NCBI GenBank assembly: GCA_018660265.1
Contig: JABJKS010000059.1
Span: 1 to 64,000, forward strand
DNA from: Rhodospirillaceae bacterium
GTDB lineage: Bacteria; Pseudomonadota; Alphaproteobacteria; GCA-2731375
Length of the DNA: 64,000 nucleotides
Direction of reading: 5' to 3'
The notes under the pieces are model-generated. The model saw only the letters and a program-made list of their open reading frames with translations. It ran no database searches and was not told the origin of the DNA. Below, in pieces: positions 18,086-26,012 of this stretch. Each line of letters opens with the position of its first letter. The first letter of the stretch is position 1. The position numbers were made by a program, and so were the translations under genes.

Positions 18086-19789
18086 TTAGTTGCTGCGCAG
18101 AACCTTGCCGGCCAAAGCGCCCGCGTGTTCGCCATTCTCCATGAACAACTGGCCGTTGACGAACATCTGTCGGTAACCTTCCGACTTCTGAATATAGCGG
18201 CCCGCGCCGGTGGGGAAATCATGCACGAATTCCGGGCCCCGCAAATGCAGCTTGTCGAAATCGATGACGTTGATATCGGCGAATGCGCCAGGCGCAAGGA
18301 TGCCCCGGCCTTTCATGTCGTACAAAGCCGCAGGTTCGCCGGTCAGCTTATGGATGGCGTTCTCAATACTGAAAGCACGTCTTTCCTTGACCCAATAAGT
18401 CAGGAAGTACGTGGGCAGGGAGGCATCCATGATCTGGCCGCAATGGGCCCCTGAATCCCCCAGACCCAACACCACATTGGGATCATGCAGCATCCTCTCC
18501 ACCGCAGTCATTTCCGGATTAAGGAAGGGAAAATTGAACAATGCCAGACCGTTGTCCCGGATCGACAATTCAATAAAGGCATCCGGCACGGACATGTTCA
18601 GTTGTGTTGCCTGAACGGTCAGACTTTGACTTGGGTCGAGATCATAACGCGGGGCGTCATGGGACATCAGGAAAAGGTCTTCGAATTCCATGGGCGGCAT
18701 ATCCGCCAGGGCCTGTTCCACCATAGAGGCGCGATATTCACTGTTCCGCAGCTTCGCCAGCTTTTCCGGCAAACTCATACCGCGCAGGGCGCGCCAGGCA
18801 GGCGCCCGGTCAAACGGCGTGCGGTTTTGAAAGCCGAACAGGACACCAATGCCCCGTGCGGTGGACTGGGGATTAATCTTGGCGCCACCTTTGACCGCCT
18901 CAGCCACCTTTTCCAGGGTCCAGCCATAGCCTTCGGGCACCTGGCGGTTTTGCGCCAGCCCGAACGTTATCGGCCGGCCCGTATCGCGGCTGATATCCGT
19001 CATCCAGGCAATTTCACTTTCGATATTGGCCTTGGTCTCTTCCGCGGTATCGGCGGTGATGGCGGTGGCGGCTTCCACCACGCCCCGGCCATGTTCGCCC
19101 AGGGCGGCGCAGATGCCCTTTAGCTCCTGCGCCGTGGCATAGGTGCCGGGCACGGCATCGCCGTCAGGTGTGAAATGCAACGGTGTGCGCGAGGTGGAGA
19201 AACCCAGGGCGCCGCCTGCCATGGCTTCGGATACAGCATCATGCATGGCATCGATCTGTTCTACGCTGGCGGGGGTGTTTTCCAATGCCTCCTCCCCCAT
19301 GGCGTATAGCCGCAGAGCGCAATGGCCCACCAGGCCACCGACATTGATGCCTTTGGGCAAATCATCCAGGGCACCGAGATATTCGCCATAGCTTTCCCAG
19401 TTCCACTGCATGCCTTCGTTGATGCATTTGGCGGGGATGTCCTCAACCGATTCCATTAACCGGGTCAAATATTCGCGATCCTCCGGCTTGCAGGGGGCAA
19501 AGGTCACACCGCAATTGCCCATAACGGCAGAGGTTACCCCATGCCAGCAGGAGGACGAGGCGATGGGATCCCAGCTGATCTGAGCATCAAGATGGGTGTG
19601 GATATCGACAAAGCCCGGCGTAACCAACTGGCCGTCCGCGTCGACCGTCTGTTTGGCCGTGCCCTCAACTTCCCCCACAGCTCCAATGGCGACAATTTTG
19701 TCGTCGGTCACCGCCACATCGCCGCGATAGCCCGCAGCACCCGTACCATCAACGATAGTACCGTTCTTGATCACCAGATCATACGCCAT
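18086..19789 (-). CDS. N-acyl-D-amino-acid deacylase family amidohydrolase
   Basis: A 567-residue amidohydrolase. It shows the N-terminal beta-sandwich and the metal-binding TPGFVDIHTHLD motif near residue 58, followed by the ASSSCWHGVTS region and GNCGV motif typical of D-aminoacylases and dihydropyrimidinase-like enzymes. A GDSGAHCG motif near the C-terminus supplies the catalytic Asp. It hydrolyses N-acyl bonds of D-amino acids or similar amides in known relatives. It lies 33 bases downstream of acs in the same direction, so co-transcription is plausible. Released acetate would then be activated by Acs, which is an inference only. Confidence 0.88.
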   Translation of the reverse strand: MAYDLVIKNGTIVDGTGAAGYRGDVAVTDDKIVAIGAVGEVEGTAKQTVDADGQLVTPGFVDIHTHLDAQISWDPIASSSCWHGVTSAVMGNCGVTFAPCKPEDREYLTRLMESVEDIPAKCINEGMQWNWESYGEYLGALDDLPKGINVGGLVGHCALRLYAMGEEALENTPASVEQIDAMHDAVSEAMAGGALGFSTSRTPLHFTPDGDAVPGTYATAQELKGICAALGEHGRGVVEAATAITADTAEETKANIESEIAWMTDISRDTGRPITFGLAQNRQVPEGYGWTLEKVAEAVKGGAKINPQSTARGIGVLFGFQNRTPFDRAPAWRALRGMSLPEKLAKLRNSEYRASMVEQALADMPPMEFEDLFLMSHDAPRYDLDPSQSLTVQATQLNMSVPDAFIELSIRDNGLALFNFPFLNPEMTAVERMLHDPNVVLGLGDSGAHCGQIMDASLPTYFLTYWVKERRAFSIENAIHKLTGEPAALYDMKGRGILAPGAFADINVIDFDKLHLRGPEFVHDFPTGAGRYIQKSEGYRQMFVNGQLFMENGEHAGALAGKVLRSN

Positions 19790-19822
19790 GTCGTGTCCCC
19801 ATATATTGATGTCTTAGTGTTT

Positions 19823-21763
19823 CTATTTGTTCTGCCTGTTCTCGATCAGATCTTCGACCACCGCCGGCTCCGCCAAAGTGGATGTGTCGCCCAGGTTAGA
19901 GAAATCATCTTCGGCGATCTTGCGCAGGATACGGCGCATGATCTTGCCGGAGCGGGTTTTCGGCAGGCCCGGTGCGAACTGGATCAGATCCGGCGATGCG
20001 ATGGGCCCGATATCTTTGCGCACCCATTGCACCAGCTCCTTGCGCAGGTCCTCATCCCCGTCCAGGCCCGCATTCAAGGTAACATAGGCATAGATGCCCT
20101 GGCCCTTGATGTCGTGGGGATAGCCGACCACCGCCGCCTCGGCCACGTCATGGTGGCCCACCAACGAGCTTTCAACTTCCGCCGTGCCCATACGATGGCC
20201 CGAGACGTTGATGACATCGTCAACCCGCCCCGTGATCCAGTAATAGCCGTCTTCGTCCCTGCGGCAGCCGTCGCCGGTGAAATATTTGCCGGGATAGGTG
20301 GAAAAATAGGCCTCGATAAAGCGATCATGATCGCCATAAAGCGTCCGCATCTGCCCTGGCCAACTGTCCAGAATGCACAGGTTGCCCGAAGCTGCACCTT
20401 CCATCAATTCACCTTCGCCATCCACCAACGCCGGTTTGATGCCAAAGAAGGGCCGCGTGGCGGAACCCGGTTTCAGGTCGGTCGCACCTGGCAGGGGCGT
20501 GATCAGAATGCCGCCTGTTTCCGTCTGCCACCAGGTATCGACGATGGGGCAGCGCCCGTCACCGACCACATTGTGGTACCACAGCCAGGCTTCGGGATTG
20601 ATCGGCTCGCCCACCGAACCCAACAGGCGGATGGAACTGCGGGAGGTTTTCTTGACCGGCCCGTCGCCTTCCCGCATCAGGGCGCGGATGGCCGTTGGTG
20701 CGGTGTAGTAAATGTTGATCCGATGTTTGTCGCAAACTTCCCAATGGCGGGAGGCATCAGGGTAATTCGGCACCCCTTCGAACATCACGGTGGTGGCGCC
20801 GTTGGATAGCGGGCCATAGAGAATATAGCTGTGCCCGGTAACCCAACCCACATCGGCGGTGCACCAATAGATATCGCCGTCGTGATAATCGAAGACGTAC
20901 TGATGGGTCATGGAGGCATAAACCATATAGCCCCCCGTGGTGTGCAAGACGCCCTTGGGCTTGCCGGTGGAGCCGGAGGTATAGAGGATGAACAGCGGAT
21001 CTTCCGCGCCCATTTCCTCCGCCGGGCATTCCTCCGATTGATCGGCAACCAGTTCGTGATACCAAACGTCCCGTCCGGCCTTCATATTAGCCTCGGCACC
21101 GGTACGGTTGACCACCACGCAATGATCGACGGTCGGACATTTTTCCAACGCCGCGTCTGTGTTCGCCTTCAATGGGATCGGCTTGCCGCCGCGCATGCCT
21201 TCATCGGAAGTGATGACGATATTGGATTCGCAATCATGAATACGGCCCGCCAAAGCATCGGGAGAGAAACCGCCGAAGACCACGGAATGCGGGGCACCAA
21301 TGCGGGCACAAGCCAGCACGGCCACCGCGATCTCGGGTATCATGGGTAGATAGATCGTGACCCGGTCGCCCCGTTTGACGCCCAGAGATTTCAGGCCGTT
21401 GGCGAATTTGCAGACAGCGGCATGAAGTTCGCCATAGGTAAATGACATTGAATCCGCCGGGTCGTCGCCTTCCCAGATGATCGCGGTCTGATCGCGCCGG
21501 GTTTCCAAGTGGCGGTCCAGACAATTGTAAGAGGCGTTCAGGCTGCCGTCTTCATACCATTTGATGGAGACATCACCTGGGCCATAGGTGGTGTTCTTCA
21601 CCTTTGTGTAGGGTTTGAACCAATCAATGCGTTTGCCCTGTTCGCCCCAAAAGCCGTCCGGATCATCCAGGGATTGCTGATACATGGCCAGGTATTTGTC
21701 GTTGTCCGCAAAGGCCTTTTCGGCCCAGGCACCAGGTACGGGGAATAGTTCGTTGTCGCTCAT
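19823..21763 (-). CDS. acs: Acetyl-CoA synthetase
   Basis: A 646-residue AMP-forming acetate:CoA ligase, the normal length for Acs. Visible are the N-terminal ACAS domain, the phosphate-binding loop [12 protein letters not shown], the WWQTETGG motif and the C-terminal [13 protein letters not shown] motif with the catalytic, acetylation-regulated lysine. It converts acetate, ATP and CoA to acetyl-CoA. Its upstream region is unusual. A 14-bp tandem repeat (21820-21889) and a twin-hairpin element (21927-22195) lie between it and the divergent oxidoreductase gene, so either could affect its expression. Confidence 0.97.
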   Translation of the reverse strand: MSDNELFPVPGAWAEKAFADNDKYLAMYQQSLDDPDGFWGEQGKRIDWFKPYTKVKNTTYGPGDVSIKWYEDGSLNASYNCLDRHLETRRDQTAIIWEGDDPADSMSFTYGELHAAVCKFANGLKSLGVKRGDRVTIYLPMIPEIAVAVLACARIGAPHSVVFGGFSPDALAGRIHDCESNIVITSDEGMRGGKPIPLKANTDAALEKCPTVDHCVVVNRTGAEANMKAGRDVWYHELVADQSEECPAEEMGAEDPLFILYTSGSTGKPKGVLHTTGGYMVYASMTHQYVFDYHDGDIYWCTADVGWVTGHSYILYGPLSNGATTVMFEGVPNYPDASRHWEVCDKHRINIYYTAPTAIRALMREGDGPVKKTSRSSIRLLGSVGEPINPEAWLWYHNVVGDGRCPIVDTWWQTETGGILITPLPGATDLKPGSATRPFFGIKPALVDGEGELMEGAASGNLCILDSWPGQMRTLYGDHDRFIEAYFSTYPGKYFTGDGCRRDEDGYYWITGRVDDVINVSGHRMGTAEVESSLVGHHDVAEAAVVGYPHDIKGQGIYAYVTLNAGLDGDEDLRKELVQWVRKDIGPIASPDLIQFAPGLPKTRSGKIMRRILRKIAEDDFSNLGDTSTLAEPAVVEDLIENRQNK

Positions 21764-21819
21764 TTTTGCCTCCCTAGATTATTTGCATTTATTATCCCGA
21801 TAAAGGGGACCTCGGACAA

Positions 21820-21889
21820 GGCCAGACACGACAGACCCGACACGACAGGCCAGACACGATAGGCCAGACACGACAGGCCCGACACGGCG
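21820..21889. repeat. Five tandem 14-bp units upstream of acs
   Basis: Five head-to-tail copies of GGCCAGACACGACA and close variants occupy exactly 70 bases, starting 57 bases before the acs start. Copies 1 and 4 are identical and the others differ by one to four bases. The arrangement looks like a short variable-number tandem repeat in the acs leader or promoter. Confidence 0.85.
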
Positions 21890-21962
21890 GAGAAAGTAAT
21901 ATGGGACACGCTCCGACCACCTGGGGCTAGTGTCCTGGTTCAGAAATACGTCATGTTTAGGA

Positions 21963-22056
21963 TCGGTTCTCCGGACCTCCGGGTAGGAGGCATACCGCCG
22001 GCGATGCGGCACATCGTCAAGGGATACCGACGCCATCCGGAGGTCCGGAGAACCGA
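21963..22056 (+). repeat. Left hairpin of the twin-hairpin element
   Basis: A perfect 20-bp stem (21963-21982 with 22037-22056) encloses a 54-nt loop. Within the loop a 6-of-8-bp stem (21989-21996 with 22021-22028) and a 7-bp inner stem including one G.T pair (22000-22006 with 22012-22018) carry a 5-nt terminal loop. The layout equals that of the right hairpin. Confidence 0.8.
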
Positions 22057-22065
22057 CCAAATTGG

Positions 22066-22159
22066 CGGTCTAAGAGGCCCCTCGGACGTCGTTGTGCGGC
22101 CTTCATGATGCAACACATCACGACGGGCCACACGCCTAGCCGAGGGGCCTCTTAGACCG
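22066..22159 (-). repeat. Right hairpin of the twin-hairpin element
   Basis: A perfect 20-bp stem (22066-22085 with 22140-22159) and a 54-nt loop. Read on the minus strand, the loop has an 8-bp stem and a 7-bp stem at the same loop offsets as in the left hairpin, with several base pairs changed on both sides. Confidence 0.8.
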
Positions 22160-22248
22160 TCCTAAATACGGCGTATCTCTGAACCAGGACACTAGCAAAC
22201 ATAATTCCTCTGTGCCACGATGGGGCATCAAAAATTGGGGATATGCTC

Positions 22249-23526
22249 ATGAACCGGCAAAACGTTGACAAAAAGCACATAACGCAGTCTTCCGAGACAG
22301 CTTCATCGGCTTATGTGCCGACCCTCCAACTCACCGAAGGGCAACCAGCACCCATCGCCGCGAACGGTGGCTTATCCTACCTGTCGTTCGACCGGGACGG
22401 GGATGGAGGTACGGCTGCCGCGACCGAGGCGGCGCTGACCCAGATTGCCGAGGGCGCAGGGCAGGCGGTTATCGACATGCTCGACAATGCGCCCCCTGGC
22501 CCAATCGAGACAAAGTGGGGCATCGGGTTTCGCGGCTATGGGGAATGCATGGACTATATTCATGCCAACAATATTGAAGCGCCTGAAGGCGGCCTCGCGC
22601 TTCCTTTGCCCTATACCATCGTTGAGCAACCGTCCTATTCCATTGTATCATCGAACGCGCTTTGGCAGGATCCAAGCCGTGAGGCCGATGCAAAAGCGTT
22701 GCGCAAGGACGAAGAAGACAACGTGCGGCAACGGCTGTTTTATCCCCAGGTGATGCGCGATGCGCGGCGCATTGAAGAATACTACCCGGGCCTTTCGCCA
22801 AATAGCCCCGAAAGCATGGACAAGCTTGGCGTCTCGCTGGCCCATTGCGAGTCCAAGTGCGAGAATTTTTATGACGCCGCCGAGGTGGAGCGTGTTTTCT
22901 ACCCGGAGATTGAAAAGCTGTTGTTGGAATTTTTCCCTGGGGCGACGGACGCGCTTGTCTACAATCACGACGTATTTGACAAGGACTATCAGGGTGACCG
23001 TACGGAAGATCAGGACAACAAGAACCCAGGGGTGAATGCCAACTACGCCAACCTTGTGCACAACGACCTGAACGACAATAGCGGCCGTGTGCGCTGCCGT
23101 GAGCTGCTGACGAAGAACCTGCGGAACTTTGGCCGGGAGCAACATTATACCGAGGCCGAGGCCGACGCGAAGATGTCGCGGCGGTTCATGTCGATCAACC
23201 TCGCCAAACCGATGGAGACTGTGCGCCAATACCCCTTCGTTCTTTGCGCCTGGCCCTCGTTTGCCAAACAGCCGTATATCAATAACTACCGGGTCTACGA
23301 CGACCGCGTTGGTGAAACCACCCGCTTTACCCATGACCCCGGTCACGAATGGTACTGGCTTCCCGCGCAGACGCCAACGGAGGTGTCAATGCTAAAGTGC
23401 TACGACTCGGTCACCGACGGCTCCGTCTCGCGCTGGTCATTCCATACGGCTTGCATCGACCCAACTGCGCCCGAGGATGCGCCGTGCCGCAAAAACGTCG
23501 TGGTCCGGTCCTATGTCTTCTTTTAG
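22249..23526 (+). CDS. CmcJ/NvfI family oxidoreductase
   Basis: About 425 residues. The second half matches the CmcJ/NvfI (also asaB or GA4-desaturase-like) family. It has a YNHDVFD segment, an R-containing region with NLAKPMETVRQYPFVLC, HEWYWLPAQTPTEV, and the family-defining LKCYDSVTDG...HTACIDP...VRSYVFF ending. Characterised relatives are Fe(II)/2-oxoglutarate-type enzymes in natural-product pathways. The usual VHxD segment reads VHNDLND here. ATG at 22249 is preferred over 22243 because GGGGA is then properly spaced. It stands alone, divergent from acs, with a terminator at its end. The substrate is unknown. Confidence 0.78.
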   Translation: MNRQNVDKKHITQSSETASSAYVPTLQLTEGQPAPIAANGGLSYLSFDRDGDGGTAAATEAALTQIAEGAGQAVIDMLDNAPPGPIETKWGIGFRGYGECMDYIHANNIEAPEGGLALPLPYTIVEQPSYSIVSSNALWQDPSREADAKALRKDEEDNVRQRLFYPQVMRDARRIEEYYPGLSPNSPESMDKLGVSLAHCESKCENFYDAAEVERVFYPEIEKLLLEFFPGATDALVYNHDVFDKDYQGDRTEDQDNKNPGVNANYANLVHNDLNDNSGRVRCRELLTKNLRNFGREQHYTEAEADAKMSRRFMSINLAKPMETVRQYPFVLCAWPSFAKQPYINNYRVYDDRVGETTRFTHDPGHEWYWLPAQTPTEVSMLKCYDSVTDGSVSRWSFHTACIDPTAPEDAPCRKNVVVRSYVFF

Positions 23527-23562
23527 ACCTTTTCGATATTCATCGCGTAAGGTCTAGTTTTT
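23524..23562 (+). terminator. Rho-independent terminator of the CmcJ-like gene
   Basis: The hairpin TAGACCTT / AAGGTCTA (8 bp, 17-nt loop) begins at the stop codon itself and is followed by GTTTTT. The T-tract also opens the structured repeat copy B. Confidence 0.7.
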
Positions 23563-23634
23563 ATCGCTCACGCTTGTGCCCAAGCGCACCGCTCCGCGGG
23601 GGCGGCGCAAAAGCGCCGGGCCGCCGTCGCGGCC
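23560..23634 (+). repeat. Dispersed 3'-end structured repeat, copy B
   Basis: 75 bases matching the reverse complement of 17993-18082, in the sense direction of the gene that ends at 23526. It opens with TTTATCGCTC and contains GGCGC-AAAA-GCGCC and GGCCGC-CGTC-GCGGCC hairpins. Relative to copy A it lacks about 11 bases in the middle. The second hairpin shows a compensated T-A to C-G change. Confidence 0.65.
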
Positions 23635-23686
23635 TTAATCGAGTAATTCGACTGCGGAAACAGCCTAGCAATCTGTCGAAACGACT

Positions 23687-24625
23687 CTACACATCCCAGC
23701 TTGCGAAAATGGCGCGCAGGGCGGTGACAAAGGCCAGCGGCTGATCCATGGTCAGATGATGCTGGGCATCGGGAATGCAGATCATGGGGTTGGCGGGATC
23801 AAATATGGGTGCCATATAATCCACGACCTCCCCGCCGAAAATTGCGCTGTCCTCACCATAGATCATCGCCTTGGGGCAGGGTAGCTGGCGCAGATAATCC
23901 TCCATCGGCTCGTCATGCAATCCGGCGACGCGGGCTGATGGGTCGAATTTCCAGGTATATCCGCCTTCGCATTCCTTCAGGGAATGGCGGGCGATATGTT
24001 CGACGACATATTCATTGTCGCAGAATTGCGGCGGAATGGGCCGAAAGCGGTAGATCATCTCGTCCCTGTCCGTATAGACCCGGTTGGGGGGACGCTTGGG
24101 TGGGTCAAAAAACCGGGATTTTTCCCCCGTAGGTCGATTTTCCGGGCGCAGGGGGGAATCTACGATAACGGCACCTGAAATTTCCGCGCTATGGGCGTGG
24201 GCATAGCACATGGTCATATAGCCACCGAAACTGTGCCCCACGATGATTGGCTTTTCACCCAGATTGGCATCGGCCAGCACCGCGGCGATTTCAGGCACGT
24301 GGACATTGCTGCCATAGCCCTCGCGCCAACCGCTGTCGCCCATGCCGGATAGATCAATGGCCGCGATTGGCCGATCAGCAGAGAAGAACGGCGCGATGAA
24401 ATCCCACCAATGGGCATGCGCGCTGGCCCCGTGAATGAATAATATGCCGGGGCGGGACGATGTCTCGGGCCCCCAACGCAAATAATGAATATCACAGTCC
24501 ATGACCTGCAGTTTGTGCGAGGTCGGGGTGTTTTTCAGGGCCTGTTCGAACCAATAAGGTGGTTCCATTGGCGGCGGGTCCTGGGGCTGTCCTTGGGGCT
24601 GCTCCATCGGCGGTTCATCATACAT
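23687..24625 (-). CDS. Alpha/beta hydrolase
   Basis: A 312-residue alpha/beta-hydrolase-fold enzyme. It has the oxyanion segment LFIHGASAHAHWWD, the nucleophile elbow GHSFGGY (catalytic Ser), a later Asp region (YGEDSAIFGG) and the C-terminal catalytic His in DAQHHLTMDQP. The first 25 residues are a proline/glutamine-rich tail (MEQPQGQPQDPPPMEPP) with no signal peptide, so the enzyme should be cytoplasmic. Esterase, lactonase or epoxide-hydrolase activity is possible. It is divergent from the O-methyltransferase gene. Confidence 0.88.
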   Translation of the reverse strand: MYDEPPMEQPQGQPQDPPPMEPPYWFEQALKNTPTSHKLQVMDCDIHYLRWGPETSSRPGILFIHGASAHAHWWDFIAPFFSADRPIAAIDLSGMGDSGWREGYGSNVHVPEIAAVLADANLGEKPIIVGHSFGGYMTMCYAHAHSAEISGAVIVDSPLRPENRPTGEKSRFFDPPKRPPNRVYTDRDEMIYRFRPIPPQFCDNEYVVEHIARHSLKECEGGYTWKFDPSARVAGLHDEPMEDYLRQLPCPKAMIYGEDSAIFGGEVVDYMAPIFDPANPMICIPDAQHHLTMDQPLAFVTALRAIFASWDV

Positions 24626-24891
24626 AGATCTTATCCATATTCTGGCGAATCCTGATTATCACCACGCCATCATACACGCCTTGTTTCACTATGGCCGCAG
24701 AATTCCATATGCCCACAAAGGCATCTGCGAACGGACGGGAATTTTGCGCTTCCCCATGTTGCAGCTATACTTGCCGGGTTGGTCTTTGTGGGCGCGTGGC
24801 CTTTCCATTGGCAGGTTCGGTAGAAGACTTGAGGAATGCCCCTTATTTAAACGCCCCGTATTTAGGTTCGTATTGGATCGTAGGAGGAAAC

Positions 24892-25926
24892 ATGACTAGA
24901 GAAGATTTCACGCTCGATATGAAGACCGAGCGGATGACGGATATCGCGCTTGCATTCAAGAAAACCTGCACCATGCTTGGGGCCATCGACTTGGATTTTT
25001 TCAGTCATGTCGCCGCTGGCGCAGGCACCGCTGCGGAACTGGGTGCGGCCATGGGGATTGAGGCTGAAAAGGCCGACCGGCTGCTCACCGCCTGCAAGGC
25101 AATGGATTTAGTCCGGGAGGTTGATGGCCGCCACGTCAATATGAGCGATGTGGAGCGTTATTTGGTGAAAGACAGCCGAACATATTTTGGCGACTATTTG
25201 CTCTACATCGCCCGGCGCGACTACCCTGATTGGGACAATGTCGCCGAAAACCTGACAACGGTGGCCGACGGCGACGGGCGCGACGAACGCAGCTATCTCA
25301 ACGCCCTGGCGGACCCGGAGGCTGCGCGCCGCTTCACCGTCGCCGGCTACGAAGCGTCCATCGGGCTGGGTCACAAGCTGGCCAAGGAATACGATTTTTC
25401 CCGCTTTGGCCGTTGGCTCGACGTGGCAGGCGGATCGGGCTGCTACGCCATTCCCGCCTGCGAACGCAATGCCGACCTGCAGGTGACGATCATGGATCAG
25501 CCCAACGTCATCGTCATCGCTCAGGAATTCATTGCCAAGCATGGGCTGGAGGGCCGCATCGATACCATGGCCGGCAACTTCCTGGAGACACCGTTTCCTG
25601 AAGGTCACGATCTGGCATCCTACATCACGCCATTACAGGGTTATATGCCCGACGAGATCATCGCTGTTTTGCACCGCACCCTCGACGCGCTCAAACCGGG
25701 CGGTGAAATGCTGATCATCGACTACATGTTGGAAGATGATAAGACCGGGCCCCTGGACCCCGCCTTCGTCAACCTTGCCGGTGTGCGCCGGGGGCGCTAT
25801 CTGGGACGGGTCAACACGGGTGCCGAATGGTGCGACTTTCTTGGCCAGGCCGGCTATGTCAACGCCACGTCACGCTGGTTCACGCCGCATCAACTTGGCC
25901 TCATCACGGCGCAAAAGCCGGCTTAG
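24892..25926 (+). CDS. SAM-dependent O-methyltransferase-like protein (family 2 type)
   Basis: About 344 residues. A helical N-terminal dimerisation/winged-helix region (about 1-110) is followed by a Rossmann methyltransferase domain with the SAM motif LDVAGGSGCYAIP and a downstream ALKPGGEMLIIDYML motif. This matches the plant-type O-methyltransferase/hydroxyneurosporene methyltransferase layout. The frame is open from 24691, but the ATG at 24892 has an excellent AGGAGG site and begins the conserved part. Its 3' end carries the long hairpin at 25925. The acceptor is unknown. Confidence 0.85.
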   Translation: MTREDFTLDMKTERMTDIALAFKKTCTMLGAIDLDFFSHVAAGAGTAAELGAAMGIEAEKADRLLTACKAMDLVREVDGRHVNMSDVERYLVKDSRTYFGDYLLYIARRDYPDWDNVAENLTTVADGDGRDERSYLNALADPEAARRFTVAGYEASIGLGHKLAKEYDFSRFGRWLDVAGGSGCYAIPACERNADLQVTIMDQPNVIVIAQEFIAKHGLEGRIDTMAGNFLETPFPEGHDLASYITPLQGYMPDEIIAVLHRTLDALKPGGEMLIIDYMLEDDKTGPLDPAFVNLAGVRRGRYLGRVNTGAEWCDFLGQAGYVNATSRWFTPHQLGLITAQKPA

Positions 25927-25985
25927 AGCAATTTTCAATCACTTGGATACACGCTTGTGATCCAGGTGATTGGTGCAATCGCTCT
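25925..25985. repeat. Long palindrome starting AGAGCAATTTTCAAT, copy 1
   Basis: A hairpin begins at the methyltransferase stop codon. The outer arm AGAGCAATT pairs with AATCGCTCT (one mismatch), and the inner 13-bp arm CAATCACTTGGAT pairs with ATCCAGGTGATTG (one G.T). The loop is 11 nt. It shares its first 15 bases with the palindrome at 27857, suggesting a dispersed repeat family. It may also act as a terminator. Confidence 0.6.
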
Positions 25986-26012
25986 TAGACATGTTTTAAG
26001 GGATTCAATTCT

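Larger units (their letters stand above)
21927..22195. mobile_element. Symmetrical twin-hairpin element with terminal inverted repeats (MITE-like)
   Basis: A 269-bp non-coding unit is bounded by CTAG at both ends. Its terminal inverted repeats are 36 bp with 32 matches; the outer 24 bp have one mismatch and all four differences are transitions. Inside are two hairpins of identical size in inverted orientation (21963-22056 and 22066-22159), separated by the 9-nt palindrome CCAAATTGG. The layout is 36-94-9-94-36, symmetrical about base 22061. TA at the ends suggests IS630/Tc1-type mobilisation, which is inferred. No transposase is encoded. It separates acs from the divergent CmcJ-like gene. Confidence 0.75.

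Noticed and set aside
19541-20809. A 422-residue antisense open frame spanning the deacylase and acs genes
   Set aside because: It crosses two well-supported genes and their intergenic gap and has no recognisable motif.
21820-21889. Tandem array considered as a CRISPR
   Set aside because: The units are 14 bp and contiguous, with no spacers and no cas genes.
21779-22131. Minus-strand open frames of 63-93 residues across the repeat region upstream of acs
   Set aside because: They are made of the tandem repeat and hairpin arms, have no ribosome sites and translate low-complexity Arg/Ser-rich peptides.
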